NCBI RefSeq assembly: GCF_030936135.1 | Contig: NC_082620.1 | Location: forward strand, 1,302,001 to 1,366,000 | Length of the DNA stretch: 64,000 bases | Origin: Gavia stellata | Taxonomy: Eukaryota > Chordata > Aves > Gaviiformes > Gaviidae | Direction of reading: 5' to 3' | In this document: one piece after another, positions 12,601 to 27,673 of the stretch | How the letters are laid out: the number at the start of each line of letters is the position of its first letter | Numbering within the stretch: position 1 is the first letter of the stretch | Translations under genes and position numbers: made by a program | Notes under the pieces: generated by a model | Databases searched by the model: none | Told to the model about the DNA's origin: nothing | Seen by the model: only the letters and a program-made list of their open reading frames with translations

Positions 12601-15600
12601 TAAAGAACTTGCCTGAGGCCTTCTGCCAATTAGAGACTGATGTCAAGTGTGACCTCTTAATCTTGGGGCAGGGAAGAGAGTTTCCAGGCTTCCTAAGCCC
12701 TTGCACGATTTATTTTCAGGACCACTGGAAATTGCCCTGGTCCTTCGAGGCCTGTGTTTAGCCAGCCTCCAGCACTTGTCAGTCTTGCAAGTCAGATAAG
12801 GAAATTTCAGCTTGCAATCTGTTGTTTTCTTTCTCCTTCATTACATAAAAGGAATTTTGATGATCTCTGCTCTGTTTTAAGAGCAACCGGAGGAAGATCT
12901 GGTGAGATGTAAAAGCAGGCGGGTACGCACTACAGAGCCAGTGCTTTGCATTCCTCCCCGTTTTATACCTCATACTTATAACTGGACTTGACTTGGGGTC
13001 AAATCCTTTACGTGCTGCTATTGATCTTTGGTACCCAGAGTAAAAAAAAGCCTTATGTTTTATGTGTTGCTCCTGTTTATAAAAGTGTGGGGTTTTTAAA
13101 GACTTCTTGAACTATGAAGAACCTAACATTGCAACACTAATAATTTAATGGCTACAATCAACTCAATTAGCTGTGCAAGCTCTTCCAGTGCCGTTCAAAG
13201 TAAACCATTTCAGCAAAGGTAGCCTGGAAGTTGGTGAAGGTATGGCGCTGTCCCAAATGAGTCTCTTGCTGTGAAATGTCAGCTCTTGATAAAAGCCCAT
13301 TTCAGGAGTGTTGAATAAGCGGTTGGAGTGAATACCTTTGCATTAATTGTACAGAACAGATTCAGATGACAGTTCAGCTAGCATGTTTCTTTGCATTTTT
13401 CTCTTTCCATTCCTCAACTGAACCTCTTTGAAACGTGCTTGAGGGCAGGCCTTGCTTTTCCCTTGGTTTGGAGGGAGCTAAATATGTAAATGGTCCTTCT
13501 AGTTCAAGCTGAAAATGGTTTTGAACTGACTGAACAACTTCAGCCCTTTGCCAGAGACAAAGATCCCCTGTACTTGTGCAGTTTCAGTTACAATTCTTAC
13601 ACAGTGCACAATGGAACAGAAGACTGGAATAAAAAGTGCATTTGTCATATTTCTAGACGAAATATTTTCCCTTTTTAAAAAAAAAAAACAAGAAACACAG
13701 AATGGGGAAAGATGCACCACATATGAAATTTAGAACACAAGGAGGGCAAGAACAGGGTAAAGCCTTGTTTTAAAAAAACACTTTGGAGGACAGGCTGAAG
13801 AGAGCTGAGACTTGGGTTAAATTTGGACAGAAGTAGTTACGTGGTGCTGTTTCATGCATTTATAAAAGAGAATCCCTTGATTGTGACAGCAAAAAGCCGC
13901 GCTGTTCTTGACTTCTTCCTTTGGAGAATTTAAAGCCACACTTGCTTAAGTCTTCAGAAACAAACACTTCTATCTTGTATCTTCTTCCTGAAAATTAACT
14001 GCAAGAGGTTTTCCCTTTAAATAAGACATGCTAAAACTTGTAAACACAGCAGTCTAGCTGGGTCTTACACTCAGCAGCTGCTCTTTGCTGAGTGCAGAGG
14101 GAAGCATGCGGTGCTGTCTCACGAGTCTTGGGTCCCCAGTGCGGTTTCGTTCCCCTGCAGGTGTCCTGGGCAAAGGAGACTTCATCCTGACTCTCCATCT
14201 CTGATTTCAGAGGGCACTGCAGAGAGCAGTAAGGTTAGACAAGTGGATAAAGATAGTAACACAACCTTTCTCTGATTTTTTTTTTTTTTTTTTTTTTTTA
14301 ACAGTGCATCTACTGAAGAGAACCCTGCAGAAATGTGAGAAGAATGGCTGGATGGAGCAAATTTCTGGAAAGGGCTTCAGTGGAACCTTTCAGCTTTGCT
14401 TCCCTTATTATCCTAGGTAAAGAGCTTGACTGTAAAATGGTGTTCAGGATAAGTGTCGCATAGGTCAGCCAAATAGCAGTGCTGAAGTTCATAGGCTGAC
14501 CTCTTATTTACAGGGAGGTTTCTGGAGGGTTTAGTAACTGGTGAACCACAACATTGTCACCCATACTCTAGATAATGACATTACTTGGGTGTCTGACTGT
14601 GAGTGAATATAAAGCTGACTTCATTAGCAAGGGAAGCTTTTAAGGGCAGTAAAATTATTGGGCTCAATATTCGCAGGTACTCTGTCATGATGCTTTTTTT
14701 GCAGGATGGGGGCTATTTAAGTGTTCCCGTGCTAAAACAAACTCAGGTGAGCAGGTAGTGTGTTGTTGTTAATGCAAGGATGTTCATAAGGAGTAGGACC
14801 CAGCTGTTTGCCTTTCTTAATGTTGATGTGGAGGAGAGGTGGGAGGGGGAAGATGACCTAGATTAGCTTCTGTGAGACTAAACCAGCCTTTCTTCTCCTG
14901 CTGTGAGTGTATATTGTGCTGGGCCACGTGGAGCCCAGAGGTGGTGACTTAGTGTCCCACAAAGAGCCAAATGGCAGCGTAGTCATTGAAGTCTCTGCTC
15001 CCCACCTTCTTTTATTGCCTACATCCAAAGTCCTCAGTGGCTTCAGCCTGCGTTCAGAGTCACTGAAGTCTGATCTTGTCCCTTTGTTGTCTGCCTTCTT
15101 GTGTTTGCACAGAAGGAGCAATGAAGAAGAGAACCAGAGAAAGGGGCAGCTTAGGGCCGGGGCATTCCTGGTGACTTACAAGCTGTCGCACTTCTGCCCT
15201 TGCAGAGACTCAATTGCGCTGGTTTCAGATAGCAGCAAGCGCAGAAGTCTGGGGGGTATTTCTGGGTTAGGCTCAAAGCTGTAACCTCGCAGGAGGGTGG
15301 GCGGCAGTGCCTGATGACAGCCAGGGTGACCCAAGGCTTGCCAACCCTGGAGTCGTAGCCTTAGAAGTCACGCTCTGACAAGAACCCTCTTGCAGCCCAG
15401 ATGTGCTTTACCCGGAGAAGCAGCAGGATGAGGACTCTGAGGAATCTGATGAGGAAGAAGAGGAGGAATCTGAGGAGGAAGAAGAATCTGAAGAGGAAGA
15501 GTCTGAGGAGGAAGAGCCACCACCAAAGAAGAGGTATGGCAGCATGAGAGATAAATGGGCTCCTTCAGATGAATAAAAGTGACTGTCACAGCTGTAGAGC

Positions 15601-16602
15601 ACACAGGTTTGTCTCTGGGTGTGATTATTTATCCACAAGGCTGTTGCTCAGAGGTGTTGGAAGAGGAAGTTTCTAATTATGCCTTGCTCCAGAGATAATG
15701 ATGTCCCCCATTCCGTAATGTGAAGCTTGCTTCTTTTTTCCTCCAGATGAGAAGAGAGCCTCTATTTATTCTTTGTATTGCCTTTAGTCTCCTGAAGTCG
15801 CCTTTTGTGCTTTACAAAAGTGTGACGTTTCACATGGGACTTCGTGTATTTATTGTTTCCTTAAGAAAAGTTTTCCCTACAGTATTATTTGCAGTTCTGT
15901 AGCCAGATATGAAACCTGCCTTACTCAGAACGTGGATTTAAGATAAGTGTTGTTCATTAAGTAATAAAATTCCATTTAGAGAGGAGAGATAGTGCTTAGG
16001 TCTCTTAATTGTTCTGACAATTGACTTTGATTCATTGCCATTATTTGTATGTTTATATGGCTAAGGAAGGAGTTTGAAACCTCGCTGGCAGCGCACTGTG
16101 GGGATTGAGAAGCGCTTAGCGTGGCAAGATCCACCAGAGGAGTTCTTGCTCTTTGGGATTTAGCTAATGAAATGTACTGCTGCATAAAGGAACATCCGTG
16201 GTAAAGAACAAGGATTGCCAAGATCTGCTTCGTTTATGCAAATTGACGACAGCAGCTCTGCTCTGGGTAGCATTTGCGCCTCCACTGAGATCTTGTGCCG
16301 TCTCTCTTTCTGACAGGATGCAGAAGAGACCGCCTCCAAAATCACGGAGCAGGGCCCCTCCGATGAAGCGAAGAGAGTCCAAGCCCAAGCCAAGAAAAAC
16401 CCCCGCAGCCCGTCGGGGGAAAGCAAAGCCCCCTCCCAAGGTTAAAACCCCTGCTAAGAAAGCCAAACCAGCAGCCCCAGCCATCAAGAAACCCTCTGGT
16501 GGCAGCTCTTCCAAGAAACCAGCAGCCAGCGGGAGGAAGGAAGTGAAACCCTCTGCCAAGGGCAAATCCACCATGAGGAAATCTCTCCGGGCAAAAAAGT
16601 AA
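3648..16602 (+). CDS. HP1BP3: Heterochromatin protein 1-binding protein 3 (linker-histone-like nuclear protein)
   Basis: HP1BP3 is a nuclear protein related to linker histone H1. It binds nucleosomes and HP1 and helps keep chromatin compact. Coding exons: 3648-3743, 4178-4280, 5733-5883, 6231-6390, 7461-7604, 8155-8235, 9850-10004, 10776-10866, 11550-11709, 14305-14416, 15396-15533, 16317-16602. Phases agree at every junction and give 558 aa (human 553). An acidic N-terminal region rich in E and S (about 67-130) precedes three H15 winged-helix domains at about 158-231, 257-327 and 336-413. Each ends in the GKGASG or GKGFSG turn followed by F. An acidic tract (about 425-458) and a Lys/Pro/Ala-rich H1-like tail (464-558) follow. 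The HP1-contact site at 255-259 reads QQVKL, where human has PQVKL. The start was chosen because MATDLSEAEPVHHKALPL matches the human N-terminus. The gene is unbroken; its neighbour SH2D5 is the same as in human. Confidence 0.96.
9877..9891 (+). other. HP1BP3: PxVxL-type HP1-binding motif of HP1BP3 (degenerate)
   Basis: Codons 255-259 read Q-Q-V-K-L, just before the second H15 domain. In human HP1BP3 the same residues are P-Q-V-K-L, the PxVxL motif that docks on the HP1 chromoshadow dimer. Here the central V and final L are kept but the leading proline is glutamine. Confidence 0.7.
11710..14304 (+). other. HP1BP3 intron 9, no other feature seen
   Basis: This is a 2.6 kb intron without recognisable genes or RNA genes. 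It contains a short A run near 13677-13689 and ends in a long T homopolymer next to the acceptor, annotated separately. The remaining HP1BP3 introns (for example 4281-5732, 6391-7460 and 8236-9849) likewise show only ordinary AT-rich intronic sequence. Confidence 0.5.
14276..14299 (+). repeat. HP1BP3: 24-nt T homopolymer forming the polypyrimidine tract of HP1BP3 exon 10
   Basis: An uninterrupted run of 24 T directly precedes AACAG at the acceptor for the exon starting at 14305. It therefore serves as the U2AF-binding tract of this intron. Runs of this length are prone to length polymorphism and to sequencing error. Confidence 0.85.
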
Positions 16603-17525
16603 AATTTTTCCACTGTCAGGGAATCCCATGGTCAAATCCACAATCTTGTTTTATAAGTCAACGTGCATTTGTATTTTAGTTCTGATGCTTAAACACTTCT
16701 TTAATTTTTTTTTTTATTTTTTTTTTCTTGAATGATGGGGAAAAAGCTGAAAACTAAATCAAACCAACCCGAGCATTTGTTAGATCTCAATGCTGTGCCT
16801 CGTGCCCGCCCCTCCCCTGGAACAAGTCATCTTTAGTTTCTGCAATAATTGTAGGACTTTTCTAGGACATATATAACCTGTACATTTTACGGTGTTCCTC
16901 TTGGGTTTTGGGGGGAGGGTTGGCTTTTAAAAATTCTTCAAAGAAGATCTTTATATCTTTAGACAGCAGGAACAGGATGTTTGGGGGAATGCGATTCTTA
17001 ATGAGAAGGTACAACGGCAGAAGAGTCCTCCCTAGATCCCCCCTGCATGGCGAGGTCCTTAACGCTTCTGTGAAGAAGCAGTGTACATACAGCACTTGCA
17101 CTGAGTCCTGGAGGTGCTTCTTTCCGCTCGGCCGTTAGAGCGACAGGCTGAGGAGGCGGCGCGTTCGGCTCCTTCAGACCACCAAGGTTTGTTTGACGGT
17201 GAGTCAGATCTTCAGTAAACGGAGGCTGCAGCATCTACTGATCGTCTGATGCCGGAGGGGCTCCGAAAGGGGTAGTTGGCGGTTAGGCGGGTGATTTGAA
17301 TTAGTGTTTCCACGCCACATCTGTTACCTTAAAACCAAAATATGTAAAAGTCTTCTTGAATCCAACTTTCAAATGGTTTTTAAGAGATGAAGAGCCTGAG
17401 TTTTGTCACCTCTTGTTTACCCTTTTTTAAAGAAAAGTTGGAGAGCTATACAGTTGCTAATGTAGAGATGTTGATAAGTGAAGAACATGCAGTTTGCTAA
17501 AATAAAAATGAAACTAGATTCCAGG
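16603..17525 (+). other. HP1BP3: HP1BP3 3' UTR
   Basis: This is the sequence from the HP1BP3 stop (TAA at 16600-16602) to just past an AATAAA. It is AU-rich, with T runs near 16700-16728. The 3' end is inferred; a longer 3' UTR reaching into the next kilobase cannot be excluded. Confidence 0.55.
17501..17506 (+). terminator. HP1BP3: Candidate HP1BP3 polyadenylation signal
   Basis: AATAAA lies about 900 bases after the HP1BP3 stop. A T-rich stretch including TTTGTGTGTCC follows within 30 bases, as expected downstream of a cleavage site. I see no other canonical hexamer between the stop codon and this point. Confidence 0.6.
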
Positions 17526-19920
17526 CCCGCTTTGTGTGTCCTTTCTCTTCCTCGCCACAGCGTTCTCCTCCTGGAAGTGTAGAGAGGAGGGAATTACAGT
17601 CACCATGGATTGCTGCAGAGGCAAATCTTTGTTTAAAGTACCTTGCCAGCGTGAAAGAGTGTGGCTCTTTTAGCCTGAGCCCCTGCCAGGCTCTGTAGTT
17701 GGATGGACCTGACCTTTTCCTTCCCCATTTTCTCTGGAGACAAAGGTGAGCAAGAAGAAAGCTCCATTTGAACCTCTTGCTGCTCCTCTTCTCCCTCTGC
17801 CCCCCATCAGCGGCCAGTGGGGACAAAAAAGACCTTCTGTCCTGCTCAGCAGATCAGCGCCTGCGTTCAAACACGCTCCACCCCGGCCCCGGCTCACCCT
17901 TGAACGGGGCAATCCCAGTGATTTGAACGCGACCCAACGGCCTTTTCGTTTAACGTGCTTTTGGAAAGAGCTTTGCACGTACCGTGCTGAGAGGAGTGGA
18001 AGTACCTCTAGAAATAACATGCAAAAAAAGGAGAAAATAGCCTTACTGAATTTATTCTTTTCAGTTGCCATCCCAGTGTGCTACCTCTAACAACTGGGAG
18101 TTTAAAAAATTCTTACAGAAATGCCCTAAATTGTTCCCAGCCCTGTAACAAGGGTGCAAACAGCAGGTTAACAAAAGTCACAGCTGATAGGAGGCTGGGA
18201 GAGTGAAAGCCCCGATCAAAGAGTAATCCGCAGGGATGTAAAGCAATTAGAAACATTAGTTAATGGCTCTTTCCTAGGGATACTTGTACTGAAACGGTGG
18301 GTTTTGGCAGCATTTTCCTCCAAATCTGAGAAACAGCTCCTCTCATCCATAGGATATTTATGGGGACGAGGAGTCCTCGCCCAGCTGTGGGGCGCTTTGC
18401 GACCTTCCCTCTTCCCAGTAACATTCCCACACCGACAGCCCCACGGATATTTGTTAAAACACTGGTCTGGATAACACCGATGCACGTGAGCAGGCTTTAA
18501 TTCTGCTGCGGGGCACCTTGAATTAGAGCGTTGTGCTAAAAACAGCCATTAGCTCCCTTGGTCATCACCAAACTCTTAGTTGTGGTTTTAATTGCTAATT
18601 AGGTGGTTTCTGCACACCAAGCCAAAAAAAAGCTGTAGGTCTGCTTGTATTTAATCCAAAGGACTGATCCTTGCCTCCCATGAGCAGCAACCGGGATTGA
18701 ATGGGAGAATCATCCCGCAGCGGTGTTGCCCGCGGACCAAGCAGCAGCTTCCCTGCGCGTTCGGGAAGGTTTGCACCATCTCCGCTGCTCGCTCTTCTCC
18801 AGTCTCTGCTTCCTGGCCAGACTGGGCTCCGTTATGTTATTTCTTCAGCCCCATCTGTCCTGGTTTTTTTTTCTTTTTTTTTTTTTTGCTGTTTCTACGC
18901 TGTCAACTCTTCCGGCAGGCTCTGCCGGGGCATCTCGCGGCGTCTCGAAGCAGCCGGCGCTGGCGGTGACCCAAGGTTTGAACGCCGCCGTTCGGACCCT
19001 TTTCCTCACACCCTCAGGGTGCGAGACGGGGATTTTCGGATGCACACCCGAGGGGTTAGACCCCACCTCCTCCCCAAACTGTTGCTTTCCCTTTCTAGGA
19101 GCCAAGTGCACCCCTGGGGCTGGGGGCAGCTTTCACTTTGGCCCCGTGGATTTGGCCGGCCGGAGGATTTTGGGGATGCAAGGCTCTGGGTTTGTGTGCC
19201 TGCTTTGCAGCGAGGTCAGAGCCATCCCTCTGTATTTTTTCCGGCAAAAGCGCATAGTGGTGGGCAAAAGCCCCTGGGGAATTCAGAAATTGGGGTGAAA
19301 AGGGTCTGAGCATCGGGGCAGGGGCTGGCGAGCGAGCGAACACGTGTGCGCGTCAGGGTTAGAAATCGCTTCTCCGCTGGGCACGCTGTTGGGAGAGAGA
19401 AAAAAAAAAAAAAAGAAAAAAAATCAGTTGCAGCCGCGTTTTCCAAAAAGCCCGAGCGTTTCTGCTTGCCGTCGCTTCCAAGAAACGGAGAAAACCGGGG
19501 AGGTAAATTGCAGTGATTCATCGCGGGCAGATCGGAGGCAGGAAATGAGAGTTTGCTGCCTGCCCCGTGCCCGGCGTGGGCTCGGGCTCGCCTGGGCCTG
19601 GCTGGCGGCGAAGGCCTGACGCCCACGGGCCGAGCATCCCTGCGGGAGCTGCTGGAGCCACTGGGGAAGGAGAACACAACCGGGAAAGGAGAACACAACC
19701 GGGGAAGGCCGAGAGCCGGAGCTGGGGAATTTTTCGCCTGCGTTTCTTCGGAACCACTCAAGCGAGCTGCCCGTGAGCCGGGGCGGGGGGATGCTCAGCG
19801 GGATGGGGGTCCCTGGGGATGTTTGGTGTTTGGGTGTCGCAGCCCCCTCCCCAGATTTTGGGGGCAGCATCCCTCCCTTGGGGACCTCCAGGGTGGCCGG
19901 TGGGCTGGGGGGGCTCCATT
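17526..19920. other. Intergenic region between HP1BP3 and SH2D5
   Basis: No gene is recognised. The left part has ordinary composition. From about 18700 the sequence becomes GC- and CpG-richer, interrupted by a T-rich run near 18866-18888 and an A-rich run near 19400-19421. Overlapping open frames of about 190-230 codons exist on both strands around 18700-20110, but they resemble no family and have the low-complexity look of GC-rich non-coding DNA. The right part probably contains the upstream flank and a non-coding 5' exon of SH2D5. Confidence 0.5.
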
Positions 19921-19940
19921 GAGAAATGGAGCGTGGGGAA

Positions 19941-19980
19941 AAGGGGGCGGGGCTTGGGGGCTGCCTGCCCGCGGATTGGC
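19941..19980 (+). promoter_or_regulatory. SH2D5: Candidate SH2D5 promoter elements (GC box, inverted CCAAT box)
   Basis: A GC box (GGGGGCGGGG, 19943-19952) and an inverted CCAAT box (ATTGG, 19975-19979) sit close together in CpG-rich sequence about 1.1 kb before the first SH2D5 exon seen. The first coding exon is preceded by a good splice acceptor at 21089, so an upstream non-coding exon and promoter are expected in this area. The assignment is by position and motif only. Confidence 0.35.
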
Positions 19981-20389
19981 TGGGGGGGGGAGACCCCCAA
20001 AATTGTTCCCGAAAGGAGAGGGGCAGCCCTACGCTTGCAAAGGGGATGGGGCCACCATAGGGACCCCCCCACCCCATTAGGACCCCCCCCTCCTTCCTAT
20101 GTGTTTGCACCCAGGCAGCTGCGGCGCAGCCTCGGTGACACGAGTTGCACCGGTCTCAGCCCGGCCGAGGGCTGCGGAGGGCAAAACCCCTTCGGGTGGC
20201 TGGAGAGGGGCCGGGCGCATCCCTCGGTGGGTGCTCTGTCTGAAAAAGCACCCCCAGACCTGCTGCCCCCGTCGCTGGTGTTTTGGGGATCACCCCTGAA
20301 GGACAGCCGTGGGGGTCTCGGTGTTGCGTGGCCGGTGGGGAGTGGGACGGAGCACTGGGGGCGGGCAGGATGGGGGGACCCCCACATCT

Positions 20390-21015
20390 CACTGGGGTTG
20401 GGGGTGTGGGACTGCATGTACCTCACTTGGGGTCTGGACTGTATGCTCGGGACACGGGGACCACCTGCATCTTGCTGGGGGTCAGGATGTGGGGACGTTT
20501 GGGTTTCGTTTGGGGCTGGGATGTGGGGACCGCATGCATCACATTCGGGGCTGGGATTTGGGGACCCTCACGCTGCTTTTGGGGTCAGGACGTGGGGACT
20601 ACCTGCATCCCGCTTGGGGCAGGGACGTGGGACCCTCGCGTTGTGCTCCGGGGCAGGACACGGGGCCCCTGGCGTCGTGCTTAGGGTCAGGATGCCGGGA
20701 CCCTTGAACGGGGGTCGGGACACGGGGACCTTGGTGCAGGGGTTGGGGTCAAGCTGTGGGGACCCCTGCATGGCACTTGGGGTCACAGGGGGTCCCTTGT
20801 GCCAGAGTTGGGATGCAGGGACCCTTGCACGGGGGCTGGGACGTGGGGACCCTTGTGTGATGTTTGGGGTGGGGACCCTCGCGTTGGGTTTGGGGTCAGG
20901 ACTCGGGGACCCTTTTATTGGGGTCGGTATGGAGGGACCCCTGCTTTGGGACCAGCACGTGGGGACACCTGCACTGGGGCCAGGACTTGGGGACCACCGT
21001 ACGGGGACCGCAGCA
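20390..21015 (+). repeat. Degenerate G-rich minisatellite upstream of SH2D5
   Basis: About 15 diverged copies of a roughly 40 bp unit follow one another. Each has a GGGGTCAGGAC-like core, then GTGGGGACCC, then a short variable TGCA- or TTG-containing spacer. Copies differ by substitutions and small length changes, which suggests an old array. It ends just before the acceptor of the first SH2D5 coding exon, so it probably lies in a 5' UTR intron. Confidence 0.7.
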
Positions 21016-21089
21016 TCTCCCCGGGGCTCAGCGGGCTGGAAACGGGGGACGGTGGGGGCAGGTTGTGTCTGTCCCCTTCCTCCTCGCAG

Positions 21090-21203
21090 GGACCGTAACC
21101 AGGGGCTCCCCGCCACCCCGGGGTGGCTCAGGATAATTCGGATGCGGCACCGGAGCTGCTTAACCCCATCCTGATCCAGCCTTCCCCCCGAAACTCCGCT
21201 GCC
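21090..21203 (+). other. SH2D5: SH2D5 5' UTR part of the first coding exon
   Basis: The acceptor CCTCCTCGCAG ends at 21089, so the exon probably runs 21090-21287, with translation starting at 21204. There is no in-frame ATG upstream of that start in the exon, although the reading frame itself stays open. Confidence 0.55.
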
Positions 21204-25435
<4,232 letters not shown>

Positions 25436-25571
25436 GCCCGGCCACGTCCCGCTCGGGCATGGCTCCCCCCCAAAATCCCCACTTAGCTTTAAATCGCTGC
25501 CATCTGCCTTATTTATTCCCCCCCCCGCGGGCTGCGCGCGCGCTCGGCGGGCTGTACGGCGCGCCTCCGGC

Positions 25572-25577
25572 AATAAA
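25572..25577 (+). terminator. SH2D5: SH2D5 polyadenylation signal
   Basis: AATAAA lies 137 bases after the SH2D5 stop (TAG, 25433-25435). A GT-rich stretch (GGTCTGCTGG, then GGCTTTTTGTT) follows within 45 bases. The short 3' UTR fits the compact gene. Confidence 0.8.
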
Positions 25578-25669
25578 CGGCTCTCGTGCTACCGGAGGAG
25601 AGGTCTGCTGGCGGCTTTTTGTTCCCACTCCCCCACCACGGCGCCGCATGCGGGCACACGCGCTCACGC

Positions 25670-26870
25670 GCTGGCAGGCGTGCACTGGCACGCTCTCGCA
25701 CACGTGCGCCCTCGTGCACCTGCAGCTTCGCGCACATGCGCCCTCGTGCACCTGCAGCCTCGTGCACGTGTGCCCTCGTGCACCTGCAGCCTTGCGTGCG
25801 TGCGCCCTTGTGCACCTGCAGCCTCATGCGCGCGCGCCCTCGTGCACCTGCAGCCTCGTGCACCTGCAGCTTTGCGCATGTGCGCCCTCGTGCACGCGCA
25901 GCCTCGTGCACCTGCAGCCTTGCGCGCGTGCCCTTGTACACCTGCAGCCACGCGCGCGTGCGCCCTCGTGTACCTGCAGCCTCGCGCGCGTGCGCCCTCG
26001 TGCACCTGCAACCTCATGCGCGCGCCCTCGTGCACCTGCAGCCTCGTGCACCTGCAGCTTTGCGCGCGTGCCCTTGTACACCTGCAGCCATGCGCATGTG
26101 CGCCCTTGTGCACCTGCAGCCTCGCGCGCGTGTGCCCTCGTACACCTGCAGCCTCGCGCGCGTGTGCCCTTGTGCACCTGCAGCCTCGCGCGCGCGCCCT
26201 CGTGCACCTGCAGCCTCGCGCGCGCGTGCCCTCGTGCACCTGCAGCCTCGCGCGCGCGTGCCCTCGTGCACCTGCAGCCTCATGCACACGCGCCCTTGTA
26301 CACCTGCAGCCTCGCGCGCGTGTGCCCTCGTACACCTGCAGCCTCGCGCGCGTGTGCCCTTGTGCACCTGCAGCCTCGCGCGCGCATGCCCTCGTGCACC
26401 TGCAGCCTCACGCGCGCATGCCCTCGTGCACCTGCAGCCTCGCGCACGCGCCCTCGTGCACCTGCAGCCTCGTGCACATGCGCCCTCCTGCAAGTGCAGC
26501 CTAGCGCGCGCATGCCCTCGTACACCTGCAGCCACGCGCACATGCGCCCTCCTGCACCTGCAGCCTCATGCGCGGGCGGCCTCCTGCACCTGCAGCCTCG
26601 CGCATGTGCACCCTCGTGCACCTGCAGCCTTGTGCACCTGCAGCCACACGCACGTGTGCCCTCCTGCACCTGCAGCCTTGCGTGCACGTGCCCTCGTGCA
26701 TCTGCAGCCTCGCGCATGTGCGCCCTCGTGCACCTGCAGCCTCCTGCACCTGCAGCCTCATGTGCGCATGCCCTCGTGCACCTGCAGCCTCGGGCACATG
26801 CGCCCTCCTGCACGTGCAGCCTCGCGCGCGCGCGCCCTCCCGCACCTGCCCCGTGCACTCACGCCCACGC
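25670..26870 (+). repeat. CTGCAG minisatellite between SH2D5 and KIF17
   Basis: This is an array of units mostly 30-33 bp long with the core CCTCGTGCACCTGCAGCCTC followed by a variable GC/GT-alternating stretch (GCGCGCGTGCG or similar). I count about 35 CTGCAG sites plus several mutated ones. Shortened units of about 16 bp also occur. The alternating GCGCGC tracts have Z-DNA-forming potential. Similar but decayed sequence continues to about 26960, followed by a run of 19 C at 26975-26993. Frames stay open across the array (up to 855 codons on +) and encode only Cys/Ala/Pro/Arg/His repeats, which I regard as non-genic. Confidence 0.88.
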
Positions 26871-27080
26871 TGCGCGTTCGTGCTCGCGCTCCCGTCCTCG
26901 CGCGCGCACGCGCCCCCCCCCGCCTGCAAGCTCACGCCCTCGTGCTCCTGCAGCCTCACGCGCCACCGCGCTCGCCCCCCCCCCCCCCCCCCCGCCTTGG
27001 TGCACGCCCGCTTTTGCACGCGCACACACGCGCGCGCCCCAGCGGGCGGGCGGGCGGGCGCGCGCCCGCCCGGCCACGGT

Positions 27081-27160
27081 CACGTGGCTCGCGGGGCGGG
27101 GCCTTGAGCCCCGCTGCCTCGTCGCTCTGGCAACCGCGTGGGGCTGCTGCGCGCATGCGC
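27081..27160 (+). promoter_or_regulatory. KIF17: KIF17 promoter cluster: E-box, GC box, X-box, NRF1 site
   Basis: Four motifs are packed about 0.5-0.6 kb before the KIF17 ATG. They are CACGTG (27081-27086), a GC box GGGGCGGGGC (27093-27102), GTCGCTCTGGCAAC (27121-27134) and the palindrome GCGCATGCGC (27151-27160). The third fits both half-sites of the RFX X-box consensus (RYYNYY and RRNRAC) with a 2-base spacer. The fourth, with its flanking C and G, matches the NRF1 consensus. There is no TATA box, as expected for a CpG-island promoter. RFX control would suit a ciliary kinesin. Confidence 0.6.
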
Positions 27161-27673
27161 GTTATGTCGGCCGGCGCTTCCCGCCTCCCCTCAGCCCCCC
27201 GGCCCGGGCTCTCCTCAGCTCCCCGGCTCCCTCCACACACCCCGACTCGTGTTTCCCTCCGCTCCCTCAGGCTTGCCTGACAGCTACAGGTTTACCTCAG
27301 ATTTTCCCTCGCCCGGTCCCCCTTGGGCTTATCCCCGCTCCCCAAATTACCTCAGGCTTTCCCGCCCACAGCCTCCCCTCAGACTTGTTCCAAGTCTCCC
27401 CCTTCCCCTTCATCCCTCTCAAGCTTTTCTCCTCCTCCGTCTCCCCTTCTCCCCCAGCCATTTTGCAGTCCCCCCGGCTCTCCTTCTTCATGCCAACTTG
27501 CGGGGGGGTCCTTCCCCTCAGTGCCCCCAGCAAGCGGTGAGTGCTCCACCCCACTGAGGGGTGCAGGCCCCGGGGTCAGGCTTGCCCCAGCCTTCCCACA
27601 GGCCTACCCAGGCCCCGGTGCCCCCTTAGCCCTGCCAAGTGAGTGCGTGTGGGGTTGAGCTTGGCCTTGAAAA

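Noticed and set aside
18701-20110. Overlapping open frames of about 180-230 codons on both strands
   Set aside because: The region is GC-rich and low in stop codons. The translations have biased composition, no recognisable domain and no consistent splice structure.
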